The notes beneath the pieces were generated by a model. The model did no database searches and had not been told where the DNA came from. It worked only from the letters and a program-made list of their open reading frames with translations. Source: Candidatus Zipacnadia bacterium (GTDB lineage: Bacteria; Armatimonadota; Zipacnadia; Zipacnadales; UBA5352). From it: a stretch of 64,000 bases of DNA. This document shows, one piece after another, positions 18,119 to 26,718 of the stretch; position 1 is the stretch's first letter, and every line of letters starts with the position of its first letter. The translations under genes were made by a program, and so were the position numbers. Location of the stretch: positions 1 through 64,000 of the forward strand of contig JALGSU010000048.1 of NCBI GenBank assembly GCA_029821735.1, in the 5' to 3' direction.

Positions 18119-20295
18119 ACGTCTCCGTAACCGTGATGCATACCATCGAGCTGATCTGCTACCTCGCGTGCCTGGTGGTTGTTCTGGGCCCATCTACTAA
18201 GCGCACAGTGTTCGGCGGGGCACGCGGCCCGCTGGCACTGGGGCTTCTGGTGGTGATGGGCACCAACGTGTGTGATCTGCTGCAGTGGGGCCTCGGGGTC
18301 GAGAGCGCAGACATGTACGGAGACTACCTGGCCGTGGCGCTGCCGTTCGCGTGGATCGCGGTTCTGATGTCCGTGGTGCGCGAGGTGCGGCTGAGCCAGA
18401 TCATGGCGTCGGAGGAAACGACGCGAACGATGCTCGAAAGCGTTCCCATGGCAGTGTTCGTCTTCGACAGCGCAGACAACGTCGTTGCGGTCGGCGGGGC
18501 GTTTGAGGAACTGACCGGACGGGCCCCGGAGGGGGTCGTTGGCCACCCGAAACCATCGATGTCAGCGATCACCCATACGGACGATATCCCGCTGCACGAA
18601 GATTTTGTCAAGCGGGCGAGGAAGGGCCCGGCAAAGGTTCGGTTTCGCATCCTACGCCCCGACGGGACGGTCAGTCACGTTGAGATCGTGTCCCGCCCCG
18701 CGCTGGGCCGAGGCGGAGAGTATCGCGGACGCCAGACAGCGATGCGCGACATCACCGACGAAATCGAAACGAGACGTGAGATCGACCGGCTGCAACACCA
18801 GTACGAACTGCTCTCGGCAAGCGATCTAGTGGGTAAGTTCATCGTACAGGACGACACGTTGGTTTTCGCCAACCGGACGCTGGCACGGATCCTAGGCTGC
18901 GAGACCGAGGAAACCAGCGGCCCGAATGTGGTCGGGGAACTGCGGACGGAAGAGCGGCGGATGATCGCGGCACTGCTGACTAACGCGGGGCGAGACGCCC
19001 AGACGATGGGCGAAGACGAGATCCGGGTGCGACTGGATTCGGGCGAGACGCGGTGGGCACGAGCGTGGACGCAGCAGATGACCGACGATGCGGGCCGGCC
19101 GGTTCTGACCGGGCACGTGGTGGACGTGACCGAGTCACGGCAGCTGCGCGACCAGCTCGAGCACTCGCAACGGCTGGATGCGATCGGGACGCTGGCAGGG
19201 GGCGTGGCGCATGAGTTCAACAACGCGCTGCAGACGATCATCGGCAACACGTCACTGCTGCAGATCAACCGGGGGCCGGCGGATGAGGATATGGAGAAGC
19301 TCGACGCGATCATGAAAGAGACGCGCCGAGCGTCGGCGCTGGCGGACCGTCTGCTGGCTTTCGGGAGGCAGACGAAGGTTGAGATCGGGCCGGTGCACCT
19401 GAACGACCTGATTGCGGACACGGCCGAACTGCTGCGGCGCACGATCGACCGGCGCGTGGATATCGAACTGGACCTGGCGGACGACCTGCACACCGCTCGG
19501 GGTGATCGAGATCGACTGCAGCAGGTGATCATGAACCTGGCACTGAATGCGCGGGACGCTATCGACGGGCAGGGCACGGTGGTGCTGCGCACGCGCAACC
19601 GGGAACTGGGAGAGCGCTACAGCCGCGAGAACGTCAATGTGGAGCCGGGGACGTACGCGTTGCTGCAGGTGGGCGATACCGGCCATGGGATGGATCCGGA
19701 GACGTTGGCGCGAGTTTTCGAACCGTTCTTCACGACAAAGCCAGTGGGCGTGGGGACGGGTCTGGGCCTGTCAATCGTGCACGGGATCGTGGAGGCGCAC
19801 GGCGGGCACATACGCGTGCACAGCGAGGTGGGTAGCGGCACGACGGTGAGTGTGTATCTGCCCATTTCGGGAGATGAGACGTCCGAGCAACGGCAACACA
19901 CCATGCCGGACGCCGCAATGATGGGGCGAGGGACGATTCTGGCGATCGACGATGAGCCGGCGATCCGGACGCTTGTGAGCGAAGGGCTGGGGCGCTTCGG
20001 GTACACGGTGCTGACGGCTGAGGACGGGATCGACGGGCTGGAGAAGTTCACGGCACAGAAGGACGAGATCGAGCTGGTGATCCTCGACCTGATCATGCCG
20101 CGCATGGACGGGTACGAATGCCTGCAAGGGCTGCGCACGCTGGTGCCAGAGGTGAAGGTGCTGGTAGCCACTGGCTACGCGCCAGGCGAGCAGGAAATGC
20201 CACTGCAACGCGGCCCGAATACGCACTTTCTGTACAAGCCGTTCACCATCGAGGAACTCGCGGCAATGGTGCATGAGTTGATCGGGGAAGACTAG
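18115..20295 (+). CDS. hybrid sensor histidine kinase (PAS-PAS-HisKA-HATPase-REC)
   Basis: A 726-residue protein. Domains in order: membrane helices in residues about 8-90; a PAS domain (about 98-225, SVPMAVFVFDSADNVVAVGG); a second PAS (about 235-350); HisKA with phosphoacceptor His366 in GGVAHEFNNALQTIIGN; HATPase with the N box ALNARDAIDG and G boxes DTGHGMDPET and GVGTGLGLSIV; and a C-terminal receiver domain (about 605-726) with acidic pocket IDDE, phosphorylated Asp658 in VILDLIMP and conserved Lys in YKPF. It autophosphorylates on an unknown signal and passes phosphate to its own receiver. No output regulator or DNA-binding gene is adjacent. Start ATG 18115 overlaps the small membrane protein by 4 bp. 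Confidence 0.95.
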   Translation: MNVSVTVMHTIELICYLACLVVVLGPSTKRTVFGGARGPLALGLLVVMGTNVCDLLQWGLGVESADMYGDYLAVALPFAWIAVLMSVVREVRLSQIMASEETTRTMLESVPMAVFVFDSADNVVAVGGAFEELTGRAPEGVVGHPKPSMSAITHTDDIPLHEDFVKRARKGPAKVRFRILRPDGTVSHVEIVSRPALGRGGEYRGRQTAMRDITDEIETRREIDRLQHQYELLSASDLVGKFIVQDDTLVFANRTLARILGCETEETSGPNVVGELRTEERRMIAALLTNAGRDAQTMGEDEIRVRLDSGETRWARAWTQQMTDDAGRPVLTGHVVDVTESRQLRDQLEHSQRLDAIGTLAGGVAHEFNNALQTIIGNTSLLQINRGPADEDMEKLDAIMKETRRASALADRLLAFGRQTKVEIGPVHLNDLIADTAELLRRTIDRRVDIELDLADDLHTARGDRDRLQQVIMNLALNARDAIDGQGTVVLRTRNRELGERYSRENVNVEPGTYALLQVGDTGHGMDPETLARVFEPFFTTKPVGVGTGLGLSIVHGIVEAHGGHIRVHSEVGSGTTVSVYLPISGDETSEQRQHTMPDAAMMGRGTILAIDDEPAIRTLVSEGLGRFGYTVLTAEDGIDGLEKFTAQKDEIELVILDLIMPRMDGYECLQGLRTLVPEVKVLVATGYAPGEQEMPLQRGPNTHFLYKPFTIEELAAMVHELIGED

Positions 20296-20299
20296 GGCG

Positions 20300-20430
20300 G
20301 AGCGGCAGACGGCATCCCCCGTCGCTCGGCAAACGACGCCGAGCTTCCGCCTTCGCTAAAGCTACGGTCGACAAGCTGGGCGATCTCCGCCCGGCACTGG
20401 CCGGGCTTCGACGACCGGCGGCAATACTCC
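20300..20430. repeat. intergenic composite hairpin repeat
   Basis: It carries the CATCCCCCGTCGCTCGGC...GCCGAGC module, the core CCTTCGCTAAAGCTACGG (20350-20367) and the GCCCGGC/GCCGGGC hairpin with flank TTCGACG, all shared with copies at 14.0 and 21.9 kb. The remaining 90 bases before the aminotransferase hold no recognisable gene. Confidence 0.75.
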
Positions 20431-20522
20431 TCGAATTACCCCCCAGAAGCAGGAAGCAGACCGCAGGCGGGGAACCTGTGGTGCTACATGCAGACCGCGT
20501 GACGTGAAGGGAGAACACTACC

Positions 20523-21764
20523 GTGGCGAAACTGGCAATCAACGGTGGATCGAAAGTCATAGATAGCCCGCTGGGCAAAGAGTGGCCACTCTTCGGCGAC
20601 ACCGAGCGCCGAAACCTCAACGAGGTGCTGGAGTCCGGGGTGTGGTGGCGCGGTGGCGAGAACCCCGAGACGTCGAAGGTCTTCCAGTTCGAAAACGCGT
20701 TCGCCAAGTTCCAGAACGCCAAGTACGGGGTGGCGTGCACCAACGGCACGCAGGCGATTGAGCTGGCGCTGAAGGCCCTCGGGATCAAGCCGGGCGACGA
20801 AGTGATCTGCCCCGCCGCAACGTTCGTGGCCACCGCGACGGCGTGCATCCTGGTGAACGCGATCCCGATCATCGTGGACGTGGACCCGGGGAACTACCAG
20901 ATATCGCCGGCGGCAGTCGAAGCCGCCGTCGGGCCGCGCACCGTCGGGATCATCCCGGTCCACTACGGCGGATACCCGGCGGATATGGCGGCGATCAACG
21001 CTATCGCAGAGAAGAACGACCTGTTCGTTATCGAGGACTCCGCACACGCGCATGGCTCGATCTGGAACGACCAGGGCTGCGGGTCGATCGGCGACATCGG
21101 GACATTCTCGACGCAGATGGGCAAGGCACTGACCGCTGGCGAGGGCGGCATCTGCCTGACCACCGACGAGGAGATCGCCGATAAACTGTTCAGCTTCCAC
21201 CACATCGGGCGGTTCCGGGACCGACCATTCTACGAGCACCACCTGGTGGCAAGCAACCTGCGCATGACCGAGTGGCAGGCGGCAGTGCTGCTCGGCGGCA
21301 TGGAGCGGCTTGAGGAGCAGGCGAATACGCGCGACGCGAACGCCAAGTACCTCGAAGCAGGTCTGCGCGAGATCGACGGCGTCTCCCCGATCGAGCGGGA
21401 CGACTGGGTGACGCGCTGGAACTTCTACTTCTACCACTTCAAGTTCAACTCCGAGCAGTTCGGCGGCATCAGCCGGGCACAGTTCGTCAGCGCGCTGGCA
21501 GCCGAGGGCCTCGGGTGCGGGAGCGGACACCTCTCACCCATCCAGAAGAACCCGCTGTTCACGGAACGGCAGTGGGGCCCGGCGTGCTTTGGCGACAACG
21601 ATGCGCCTGACTACGCGGCAGTCGAGACGCCGGAATGTCAGCGGATTCACGACGAAGAGGGCTGCTCACTCACCCACCGCCTGTTCCTCGGCGACACCAG
21701 CGATATGGACCTGATGCTGGAGGCAATCGCGAAGGTGCGGGACAACGTGGATGAGATTGAGTGA
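20523..21764 (+). CDS. DegT/DnrJ/EryC1/StrS family PLP aminotransferase
   Basis: A GTG start at 20523 with GGGAG nine bases upstream gives 413 residues. Family motifs: GVACTNGTQAIELALKALGI for PLP phosphate binding, IIPVHYGG, VIEDSAHAHGS (Asp contacting the PLP ring), and the Schiff-base Lys201 in TQMGKALTAGEGG. Members transaminate keto-sugars or cyclitols to amino sugars, and some act as dehydratases. A Gfo/Idh/MocA oxidoreductase and a cupin follow on the same strand, a combination often seen in amino-sugar or inositol-derived pathways. An exact substrate cannot be given. Repeats lie on both sides, so it may be its own transcription unit. Confidence 0.92.
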   Translation: MAKLAINGGSKVIDSPLGKEWPLFGDTERRNLNEVLESGVWWRGGENPETSKVFQFENAFAKFQNAKYGVACTNGTQAIELALKALGIKPGDEVICPAATFVATATACILVNAIPIIVDVDPGNYQISPAAVEAAVGPRTVGIIPVHYGGYPADMAAINAIAEKNDLFVIEDSAHAHGSIWNDQGCGSIGDIGTFSTQMGKALTAGEGGICLTTDEEIADKLFSFHHIGRFRDRPFYEHHLVASNLRMTEWQAAVLLGGMERLEEQANTRDANAKYLEAGLREIDGVSPIERDDWVTRWNFYFYHFKFNSEQFGGISRAQFVSALAAEGLGCGSGHLSPIQKNPLFTERQWGPACFGDNDAPDYAAVETPECQRIHDEEGCSLTHRLFLGDTSDMDLMLEAIAKVRDNVDEIE

Positions 21765-21779
21765 ACGACGAACGGCGGC

Positions 21780-21975
21780 AAAAGGCAATGGGCAAAGAGC
21801 AAAGGGGAACGGCAAGGGCGGACGGCATGAACTGATTGTCGGGCTGGCCCGCCTTCGCTAAAGCTTGGGCCGTCGCTAAAGCTATGGCCCACAAGTCGGT
21901 CGACAAGCTGGGCGATCTCCGCCCGGCATTGGCCGGGCTTCGACGGCGGGGACGGCAAGGCCGGATGGATGGCAG
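21780..21975. repeat. intergenic composite hairpin repeats with doubled core
   Basis: Two core copies lie 19 bp apart (CCTTCGCTAAAGCTTGGG at 21852 and CGTCGCTAAAGCTATGG at 21871), followed by GTCGACAAGCTGGGCGATC and the GCCCGGC/GCCGGGC hairpin shared with the 14.0 and 20.3 kb copies. The region between the aminotransferase and the next gene has no other feature. Confidence 0.75.
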
Positions 21976-21997
21976 CAACTGAAGGGGGCAGGGCGAT

Positions 21998-22942
21998 TTG
22001 AGTGAGGGCGAGCGACTGAGAGTGGCTGTGGTGGGGTGCGGGGGGATCGCCAAGGCGATCTATCTTCCGCTGCTGGACACGCGGGACGCGGCACCAGTCA
22101 CGGCCATCGTGGACCTGAGCGAGGAAGTGCTGGCGGCCACGTCCGAACGCTACCCGAACGCGGTGGCTGCGACAGAGGTGGCCGACCTCGATGCCGACAC
22201 GATCGACTGCGCATTGGTGCTCACACCAGTGATGGAAGGCGTCGACGCGCACTACGAGCCGGTGCTGGCGCTCATGGAGATGGGCGTGCCGACGCTGTGC
22301 GAGAAGCCGTTCTCGGCATACATGGAGCGCACGGAGGCGATGGCGCAGGCGTCCGCGGATACCGGGACGCCGCTGACCATGAGCCTGAACCGGCGGTTCG
22401 CGCCCGTGTACGCCCGGGCGCGCGAGTTCATCGGCGACAGCCCGGTCACGAGCTTTGTGGCGCAAAAGAGCGGGGGCGGCGCGATCTTCCGCGACGCGAT
22501 CACGAACTCAGTGCACGCGCTGGACGCACTGCGGTTCTTCTGCGGAGAAGCGACGGACGTGCGGGGCTGGTACCAACACGAGGGGGAGGCGGGGCACAAC
22601 ACGGCGGTGGCGATCAGCTTCGACTCGGGCGCGACGGGAGTGTATCTGGCATCACGCGACGCTGGGCGGTGGATCGAGACGGCGGAGTTCCACGCGGGGC
22701 GGCGGACGGCGATGGTTGACGCGCCCTACTCGACGACCATGAGCGAGGGCGGAGAACTGGCGACATATACGCCGGATCTGCACCGCTGGCAACTTCCGGA
22801 GCCGGAACGCTGGGGCTTCGGCGGGCAGCTCGACCACTTCTTCGCGTGCGTGCGGGGGGATGAGACGCCGCACGTCGACATGGACGACATCATGGCCAGC
22901 CACCGTCTGGCGGAACAGGTCAGGACGCTCGGGGAGACCTGA
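21998..22942 (+). CDS. Gfo/Idh/MocA family NAD(P)-dependent oxidoreductase
   Basis: TTG 21998 starts a 314-residue protein. The Rossmann motif is VAVVGCGGIAKAIYLPLL near residues 8-25, and the hallmark CEKPF lies near residue 100, carrying the catalytic-region Lys. The second half is the alpha/beta substrate domain (GGGAIFRDAITNSVHALDAL, with His positioned as in the family active site). Such enzymes oxidise or reduce sugar or cyclitol hydroxyls. It sits between the DegT aminotransferase and a cupin gene 30 bp downstream. The start is TTG, since no better in-frame start precedes the Rossmann fold. Confidence 0.92.
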   Translation: MSEGERLRVAVVGCGGIAKAIYLPLLDTRDAAPVTAIVDLSEEVLAATSERYPNAVAATEVADLDADTIDCALVLTPVMEGVDAHYEPVLALMEMGVPTLCEKPFSAYMERTEAMAQASADTGTPLTMSLNRRFAPVYARAREFIGDSPVTSFVAQKSGGGAIFRDAITNSVHALDALRFFCGEATDVRGWYQHEGEAGHNTAVAISFDSGATGVYLASRDAGRWIETAEFHAGRRTAMVDAPYSTTMSEGGELATYTPDLHRWQLPEPERWGFGGQLDHFFACVRGDETPHVDMDDIMASHRLAEQVRTLGET

Positions 22943-22972
22943 ACTGACTGAGCCGCGCGAAGGAGACCTCGC

Positions 22973-23299
22973 ATGAAACCGACGGCAATCGTGGACCTGC
23001 AACTTGAAGCGGGAAGCGACCGTGCGCCAGTGTACAACACGGACGAGATTCAGATCATGCGCATCCGCCTGGCGCCCGGGGAGTCGCTGCCACGTCACAA
23101 CGCGAACTCCAATGTGCTGATCGTGCCACTGCAAGGGCGCGTGCGAGTGACGCAGGACAATGGCGATGCGGATGAAGTTGCGGCAGGCGAGGCGCTGAGC
23201 GTGGAGTTTGGGATGCCGATGCTGGTGAGCAACGCAGGTGACGAAGCGCTGACCTTCCTGGTGCTGAAGACACCGCATCCGCGGAAGATGGGCGGATAG
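22973..23299 (+). CDS. cupin domain protein
   Basis: A 108-residue single-domain protein starting at ATG 22973 behind AAGGAG. It carries both cupin motifs in relaxed form: LAPGESLPRHNANSNVLIVPLQGRVRV (with the metal-type His) and VAAGEALSVEFGMPMLVSNAGDEALTFLVLK. It is too small to be more than one beta-barrel. Cupins can be isomerases, dioxygenases or small-molecule sensors. Probably co-transcribed with the preceding oxidoreductase. Confidence 0.88.
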   Translation: MKPTAIVDLQLEAGSDRAPVYNTDEIQIMRIRLAPGESLPRHNANSNVLIVPLQGRVRVTQDNGDADEVAAGEALSVEFGMPMLVSNAGDEALTFLVLKTPHPRKMGG

Positions 23300-23304
23300 C
23301 AGCG

Positions 23305-23550
23305 ACGACGGACAACGGCACATACCGATTGTCGGGCTGGCCCGCCTTCGCTAAAGCTTCGGTGGGTGCAAGCAGAAGCCCAACCTACGGTTAACAGCCA
23401 CGGCAACGACCGGCCGATTCTAACGAATCGGCCCTCCATACGGCGACGGCGACGGCAACAACACAGGCGGGGACGGAGCCCCGCCTCTCCATACGACAAG
23501 GCGACGGCACTGGCGGGCAGATCATAGGCAGGGAATTCCCGAGGCGTCTA
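23305..23550. repeat. intergenic composite hairpin repeats
   Basis: Modules: the GTCGGGCTGGCCCGCC-core-GGTGGGTGCAAGC...CCTACGG segment with core CCTTCGCTAAAGCTTCGG (23344-23361); hairpin GGCCGATTC/GAATCGGCC (23412-23433) with loop TAAC and flank CCTCCATACGG; and hairpin GGCGGGG/CCCCGCC (23466-23485) with flank TCTCCATACGAC. No gene is seen before the GTG at 23575. Confidence 0.8.
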
Positions 23551-23574
23551 GACCATACCGAGGAAGGCGATAGC

Positions 23575-24900
23575 GTGTACGCACTCAAGCCGATCAAAGT
23601 CTATATGCTCGAAGGCGCAGACAAGGATCCGCGAGCGCGCGCCCGTATGGAACGTATCCTGAACGCGGTCAACTACCCGCTCGCAGATGTGGTGACCTTC
23701 AACAAGGACAACCTGGCGGAAGTGACGCGGGAAGTCGCGGACCAGTGGCCGCCAGATAATGTGCCAGAGGGCACGTACATGGAGTGGATGCGCCCGCTGG
23801 TTTTCACGACGACCCAGATGACGAAGTTCCGCCCGGACCTGACCGCACTCGCCGAAGAGGCGGGCGAGGGCGTGCATGCGGGTATGATGCTGGAGTTCCT
23901 CGGCTATATGGACCTGTGGCGACCATACCACCAGCGTAAAGACGACTGGGAGAAGAACTACGTGTGCTGGCCGACGTGGGACTTCGGGACCATCAGCGGC
24001 TGCTCGCATGGCTGCATCTACTGCGGGACCGGGCGAGGCGCGAAGTACATCGCACTCGGGCTGAACCTCGAGCAGTATGTGGAGGAGGCAGTGGAGCCGA
24101 AGATCCTGAAGGAATCGTGGCAGCGCTGCTTCCGGCTGATCGGGACGGGGGCCGATCACCCGACCTTTGAGCCAGAGTACGGGGCGTTCGAGGTCTACCT
24201 GAACAAGCTGGCAGAGCATGACCGGTACGGGTATTTCCACAGCAACTCGGACAACATGGACTGGGTCCAAGGGCTGACCAACCGGGACCGGCTGATCGGC
24301 ATCTGGAGCATCTCGGGCGCAGGACAGGCACGGGTGTTCGAGCCAGCAGCGCCGACTGTGGAGGCGCGGATCAAGGCGATGGGCAAGCTGGCGGAGTGGG
24401 ACGTGCCAGTGCGGCCGAAGTTCAAGCCGATCCTGCCGGTGAAGGGCTGGCGAGAGGACGCGGCAGACGCGATCAAGCTGATGTTCGAGACGCTTGAGCC
24501 GGAGTCGCTGGGGTTCTGCGTGTACATGTGGAACTCGTTCGCGAGCATGAGCGCGACGCTGGATATCAACGAGATGGACCCGGAGATCATCGAGCGAACG
24601 CGAGAAGCGGCGGACGAAATGGAAGGGATCATCACCGGCCCGTTCCCGCACGATGTGCGCAAAGAGATATACACGCACTACGCCACCGAAGCGCGGAAGT
24701 ACAGCGACGACACACTGCTGTTCATCAGCACCGAGTCGCGAGATATGTGGGACGATATGGCCGAGACCCTCGGGCAGGACCCGAAGTATTTCTTCTGCGG
24801 CTGCAGCTCGACGGCACTGCCAGGGCGGAAGCTGGGGCTGTCGAAGGACTGCCCGCACTCGACGTATGCGCCGCATGGATTCGACCCGAATGAGGAGTGA
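23575..24900 (+). CDS. radical SAM protein, spore photoproduct lyase-like
   Basis: GTG 23575 follows GAGGAAGG and gives 441 residues. The [4Fe-4S] motif CSHGCIYC places Cys143, Cys147 and Cys150 on the cluster. A second Cys group near the C-terminus (FFCGCSST, KDC) may bind an auxiliary cluster. The segment EIYTHYATEARKYSDDT followed by STESRDMWDDM resembles the C-terminal part of SPL-type radical SAM proteins. The next gene, a sulfatase, has its ribosome-binding site inside the last codons of this gene. Substrate unknown; a maturase role for the sulfatase is possible but this is not the standard anSME architecture. Confidence 0.85.
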   Translation: MYALKPIKVYMLEGADKDPRARARMERILNAVNYPLADVVTFNKDNLAEVTREVADQWPPDNVPEGTYMEWMRPLVFTTTQMTKFRPDLTALAEEAGEGVHAGMMLEFLGYMDLWRPYHQRKDDWEKNYVCWPTWDFGTISGCSHGCIYCGTGRGAKYIALGLNLEQYVEEAVEPKILKESWQRCFRLIGTGADHPTFEPEYGAFEVYLNKLAEHDRYGYFHSNSDNMDWVQGLTNRDRLIGIWSISGAGQARVFEPAAPTVEARIKAMGKLAEWDVPVRPKFKPILPVKGWREDAADAIKLMFETLEPESLGFCVYMWNSFASMSATLDINEMDPEIIERTREAADEMEGIITGPFPHDVRKEIYTHYATEARKYSDDTLLFISTESRDMWDDMAETLGQDPKYFFCGCSSTALPGRKLGLSKDCPHSTYAPHGFDPNEE

Positions 24901-24905
24901 AAGCA

Positions 24906-26405
24906 ATGCCCGCGCAGCGTGACCGACCAAACTTCATCGTGGTGACGACAGACCAGCAGCGATATGACTCGCTGGGGGTGACGGGCAACGAGATCGTGAG
25001 CACGCCGAACTTCGACGCGCTCGCCGAGGAGGGCACGCTGTTCACACGGGCGTATACGCAAAACACCGTGTGCATCCCATCGAGGGCGTGTCTGCATACC
25101 GGGCGGTACACGCACCAGCACGGCTGCCAGTACATGGAGGCGGTGATCGATACGACGCCGGTGCTGCCGCACTGGGAAACGACATTCATGGAGCGGCTGC
25201 AAGACGCCGGATACCGCACGGGGGCGTGCGGCAAGATCCATATGATGGAGCCCAAAGGCTACCATGAGACGGAACTGTGTGGCGGCAAGGGCGGGCGCTG
25301 GACACAGCCGATCGGGCAGGACATCGGGCCGGGCCCGCTGGGGCACCAGTACGCAGCATGGCTCAACGAGCGGCGGCCGGATGGATACATGGACATTTAC
25401 CGGCAGCGTCAGCAGCCCGAGTATAAGGCGAACAGAAGCGCGATCATCAACGTGCTGGAAGAGGACGAATACGTCGACTACTGGATCGCGGAGATGGGGC
25501 GCGAATTCATCCAGCGGCGAGAGAGTAACGAGCAGCAGCCGTGGATGCTATGGGTGGGGTTCTGCGGGCCGCACGGGCCGTTCGATCCGCCGCGACGATA
25601 CGCGGAGATGTATCCGGTCGAAGAGATGCCATTCCCGGAGACCTACGGGGCGGATATGTCAGATAAGCCGGAATGGATGCGGCGTCCCACGCTGGAGCAG
25701 GTGGATGAGGAGGAGCGCATCCGCACGCAGCGGTGCGCCGCATACTACTGGGCGATGATGACGCAGATCGACGATATGATGGGGCGGCTGCGAGCGCAGC
25801 TGGAGCAATCGGGGTTCGCGGACAACACCGTGATCGTGACCACCTCAGACCACGGCGAGATGCTCGGGGACTGGGGGCGCTGGGGCAAGGGCGTGTTCAT
25901 GGAGCAGGTCATCCATATGCCGACCATCTGGCATGTGCCGGAGCCGCTGCGCGCAGCAGGCGGGCAGCCGAGCAGGTGCGAGAGCGTGGTGGAGAACTTC
26001 TCGATAGCGCCGACGATGCTCGACTACGCGGGGATCGAGCACCCAGCGGAGATGCAGGCGCCGAGTCTGCGACCAGTGCTGGAGGGAACCGCGGACGGGA
26101 CGAGAGACATGGCACTGACGGAATATGTGGGGAACAATCGGGGCAAGGGCGGCGCGTGTCTGACGACGGATCGGTACAAGTACTGCAACTGGGGACGGGA
26201 CTCGATGGGCGAGCTGTACGACCTGCAGGAGGATCCGGGGGAGCGGCGGAATCTGTGGGAGGACACCGGGCATGCGGGCGTGCGGCAAGAGATGGCGGAC
26301 CAGATGATCGACCGAATGCTGCACTCGATGGAGCCGGCGTACTCGTCTTACCTGCGGAAGTTGCCTGAGCATGTTGAGGAGCCGGCGTGGGGAATGAACA
26401 GGTAG
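24906..26405 (+). CDS. sulfatase, formylglycine type
   Basis: ATG 24906, eight bases after GAGGAG, is chosen over GTG 24897; the product has 499 residues. The N-terminal FIVVTTDQQRYDSLG supplies metal ligands, and VCIPSRACLHTGRYTH is the complete C-x-P-S-R sulfatase signature with Cys56 as the residue converted to formylglycine. Later motifs are VTTSDHGEMLGDWG and a C-terminal EYVGNNRGKGG. No signal peptide is present, so it is probably cytoplasmic. Sulfatases hydrolyse sulfate esters, for instance on sulfated glycans. It is tightly coupled to the preceding radical SAM gene. Confidence 0.93.
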   Translation: MPAQRDRPNFIVVTTDQQRYDSLGVTGNEIVSTPNFDALAEEGTLFTRAYTQNTVCIPSRACLHTGRYTHQHGCQYMEAVIDTTPVLPHWETTFMERLQDAGYRTGACGKIHMMEPKGYHETELCGGKGGRWTQPIGQDIGPGPLGHQYAAWLNERRPDGYMDIYRQRQQPEYKANRSAIINVLEEDEYVDYWIAEMGREFIQRRESNEQQPWMLWVGFCGPHGPFDPPRRYAEMYPVEEMPFPETYGADMSDKPEWMRRPTLEQVDEEERIRTQRCAAYYWAMMTQIDDMMGRLRAQLEQSGFADNTVIVTTSDHGEMLGDWGRWGKGVFMEQVIHMPTIWHVPEPLRAAGGQPSRCESVVENFSIAPTMLDYAGIEHPAEMQAPSLRPVLEGTADGTRDMALTEYVGNNRGKGGACLTTDRYKYCNWGRDSMGELYDLQEDPGERRNLWEDTGHAGVRQEMADQMIDRMLHSMEPAYSSYLRKLPEHVEEPAWGMNR

Positions 26406-26444
26406 AACGGCGGCAAAGGGCACGGCGGAACGGCTGACGGCAAC

Positions 26445-26710
26445 GACCGGGCGGGGACGTAGCCCCGCCCCTCCAAACGACAAGGCGTACGGCAACGGCG
26501 ACGACCGGGCGGGGACGTAGCCCCGCCCCTCCAAACGACAAGGCCGACGGCAACGGCGACGACCGGGCGGGGACGTAGCCCCGCCCCTCCAAACGACAAG
26601 GCGTACGGCAACGGCGACGACCGGGCGGGTCTAAAGACCCGCCCCTCCAAACGACAAGGCGTACGGCAACAGCAACGACCGGGCGGGGACGCGAGCGGGG
26701 ACGGGCGGGA
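26445..26710. repeat. tandem array of 58-bp hairpin units
   Basis: The sequence GACCGGGCGG begins at 26445, 26503, 26561, 26619 and 26677, an exact 58-bp period. Units 1-3 contain GGGCGGGG-ACGTAG-CCCCGCCC; unit 4 carries GGGCGGGTCT-AA-AGACCCGCCC, in which the eighth stem pair changes from G:C to T:A; unit 5 has lost its right arm. Each hairpin is followed by CTCCAAACGACAAGGC and an ACGGCAACGGC spacer. The whole 26406-26718 gap has no gene. Confidence 0.9.
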
Positions 26711-26718
26711 GTGAGACC

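Noticed and set aside
20484-21530. Long minus-strand frame opposite the DegT aminotransferase
   Set aside because: The + strand carries an intact PLP enzyme with catalytic Lys; the antisense frame is rich in Arg, His and Val without motifs, typical of GC-rich shadow frames.
23391-23499. Small proteins starting MEGRFVRIG... in repeat regions
   Set aside because: They arise because the reverse strand of the CCTCCAT flank reads ATGGAGG; the same start recurs at 16.4, 23.4 and 36.8 kb only as part of the hairpin repeats and lacks a ribosome-binding site.
26445-26710. Possible CRISPR array
   Set aside because: The 58-bp period has no unique spacers; whole units, including the parts between hairpins, are nearly identical, and no cas genes are present.
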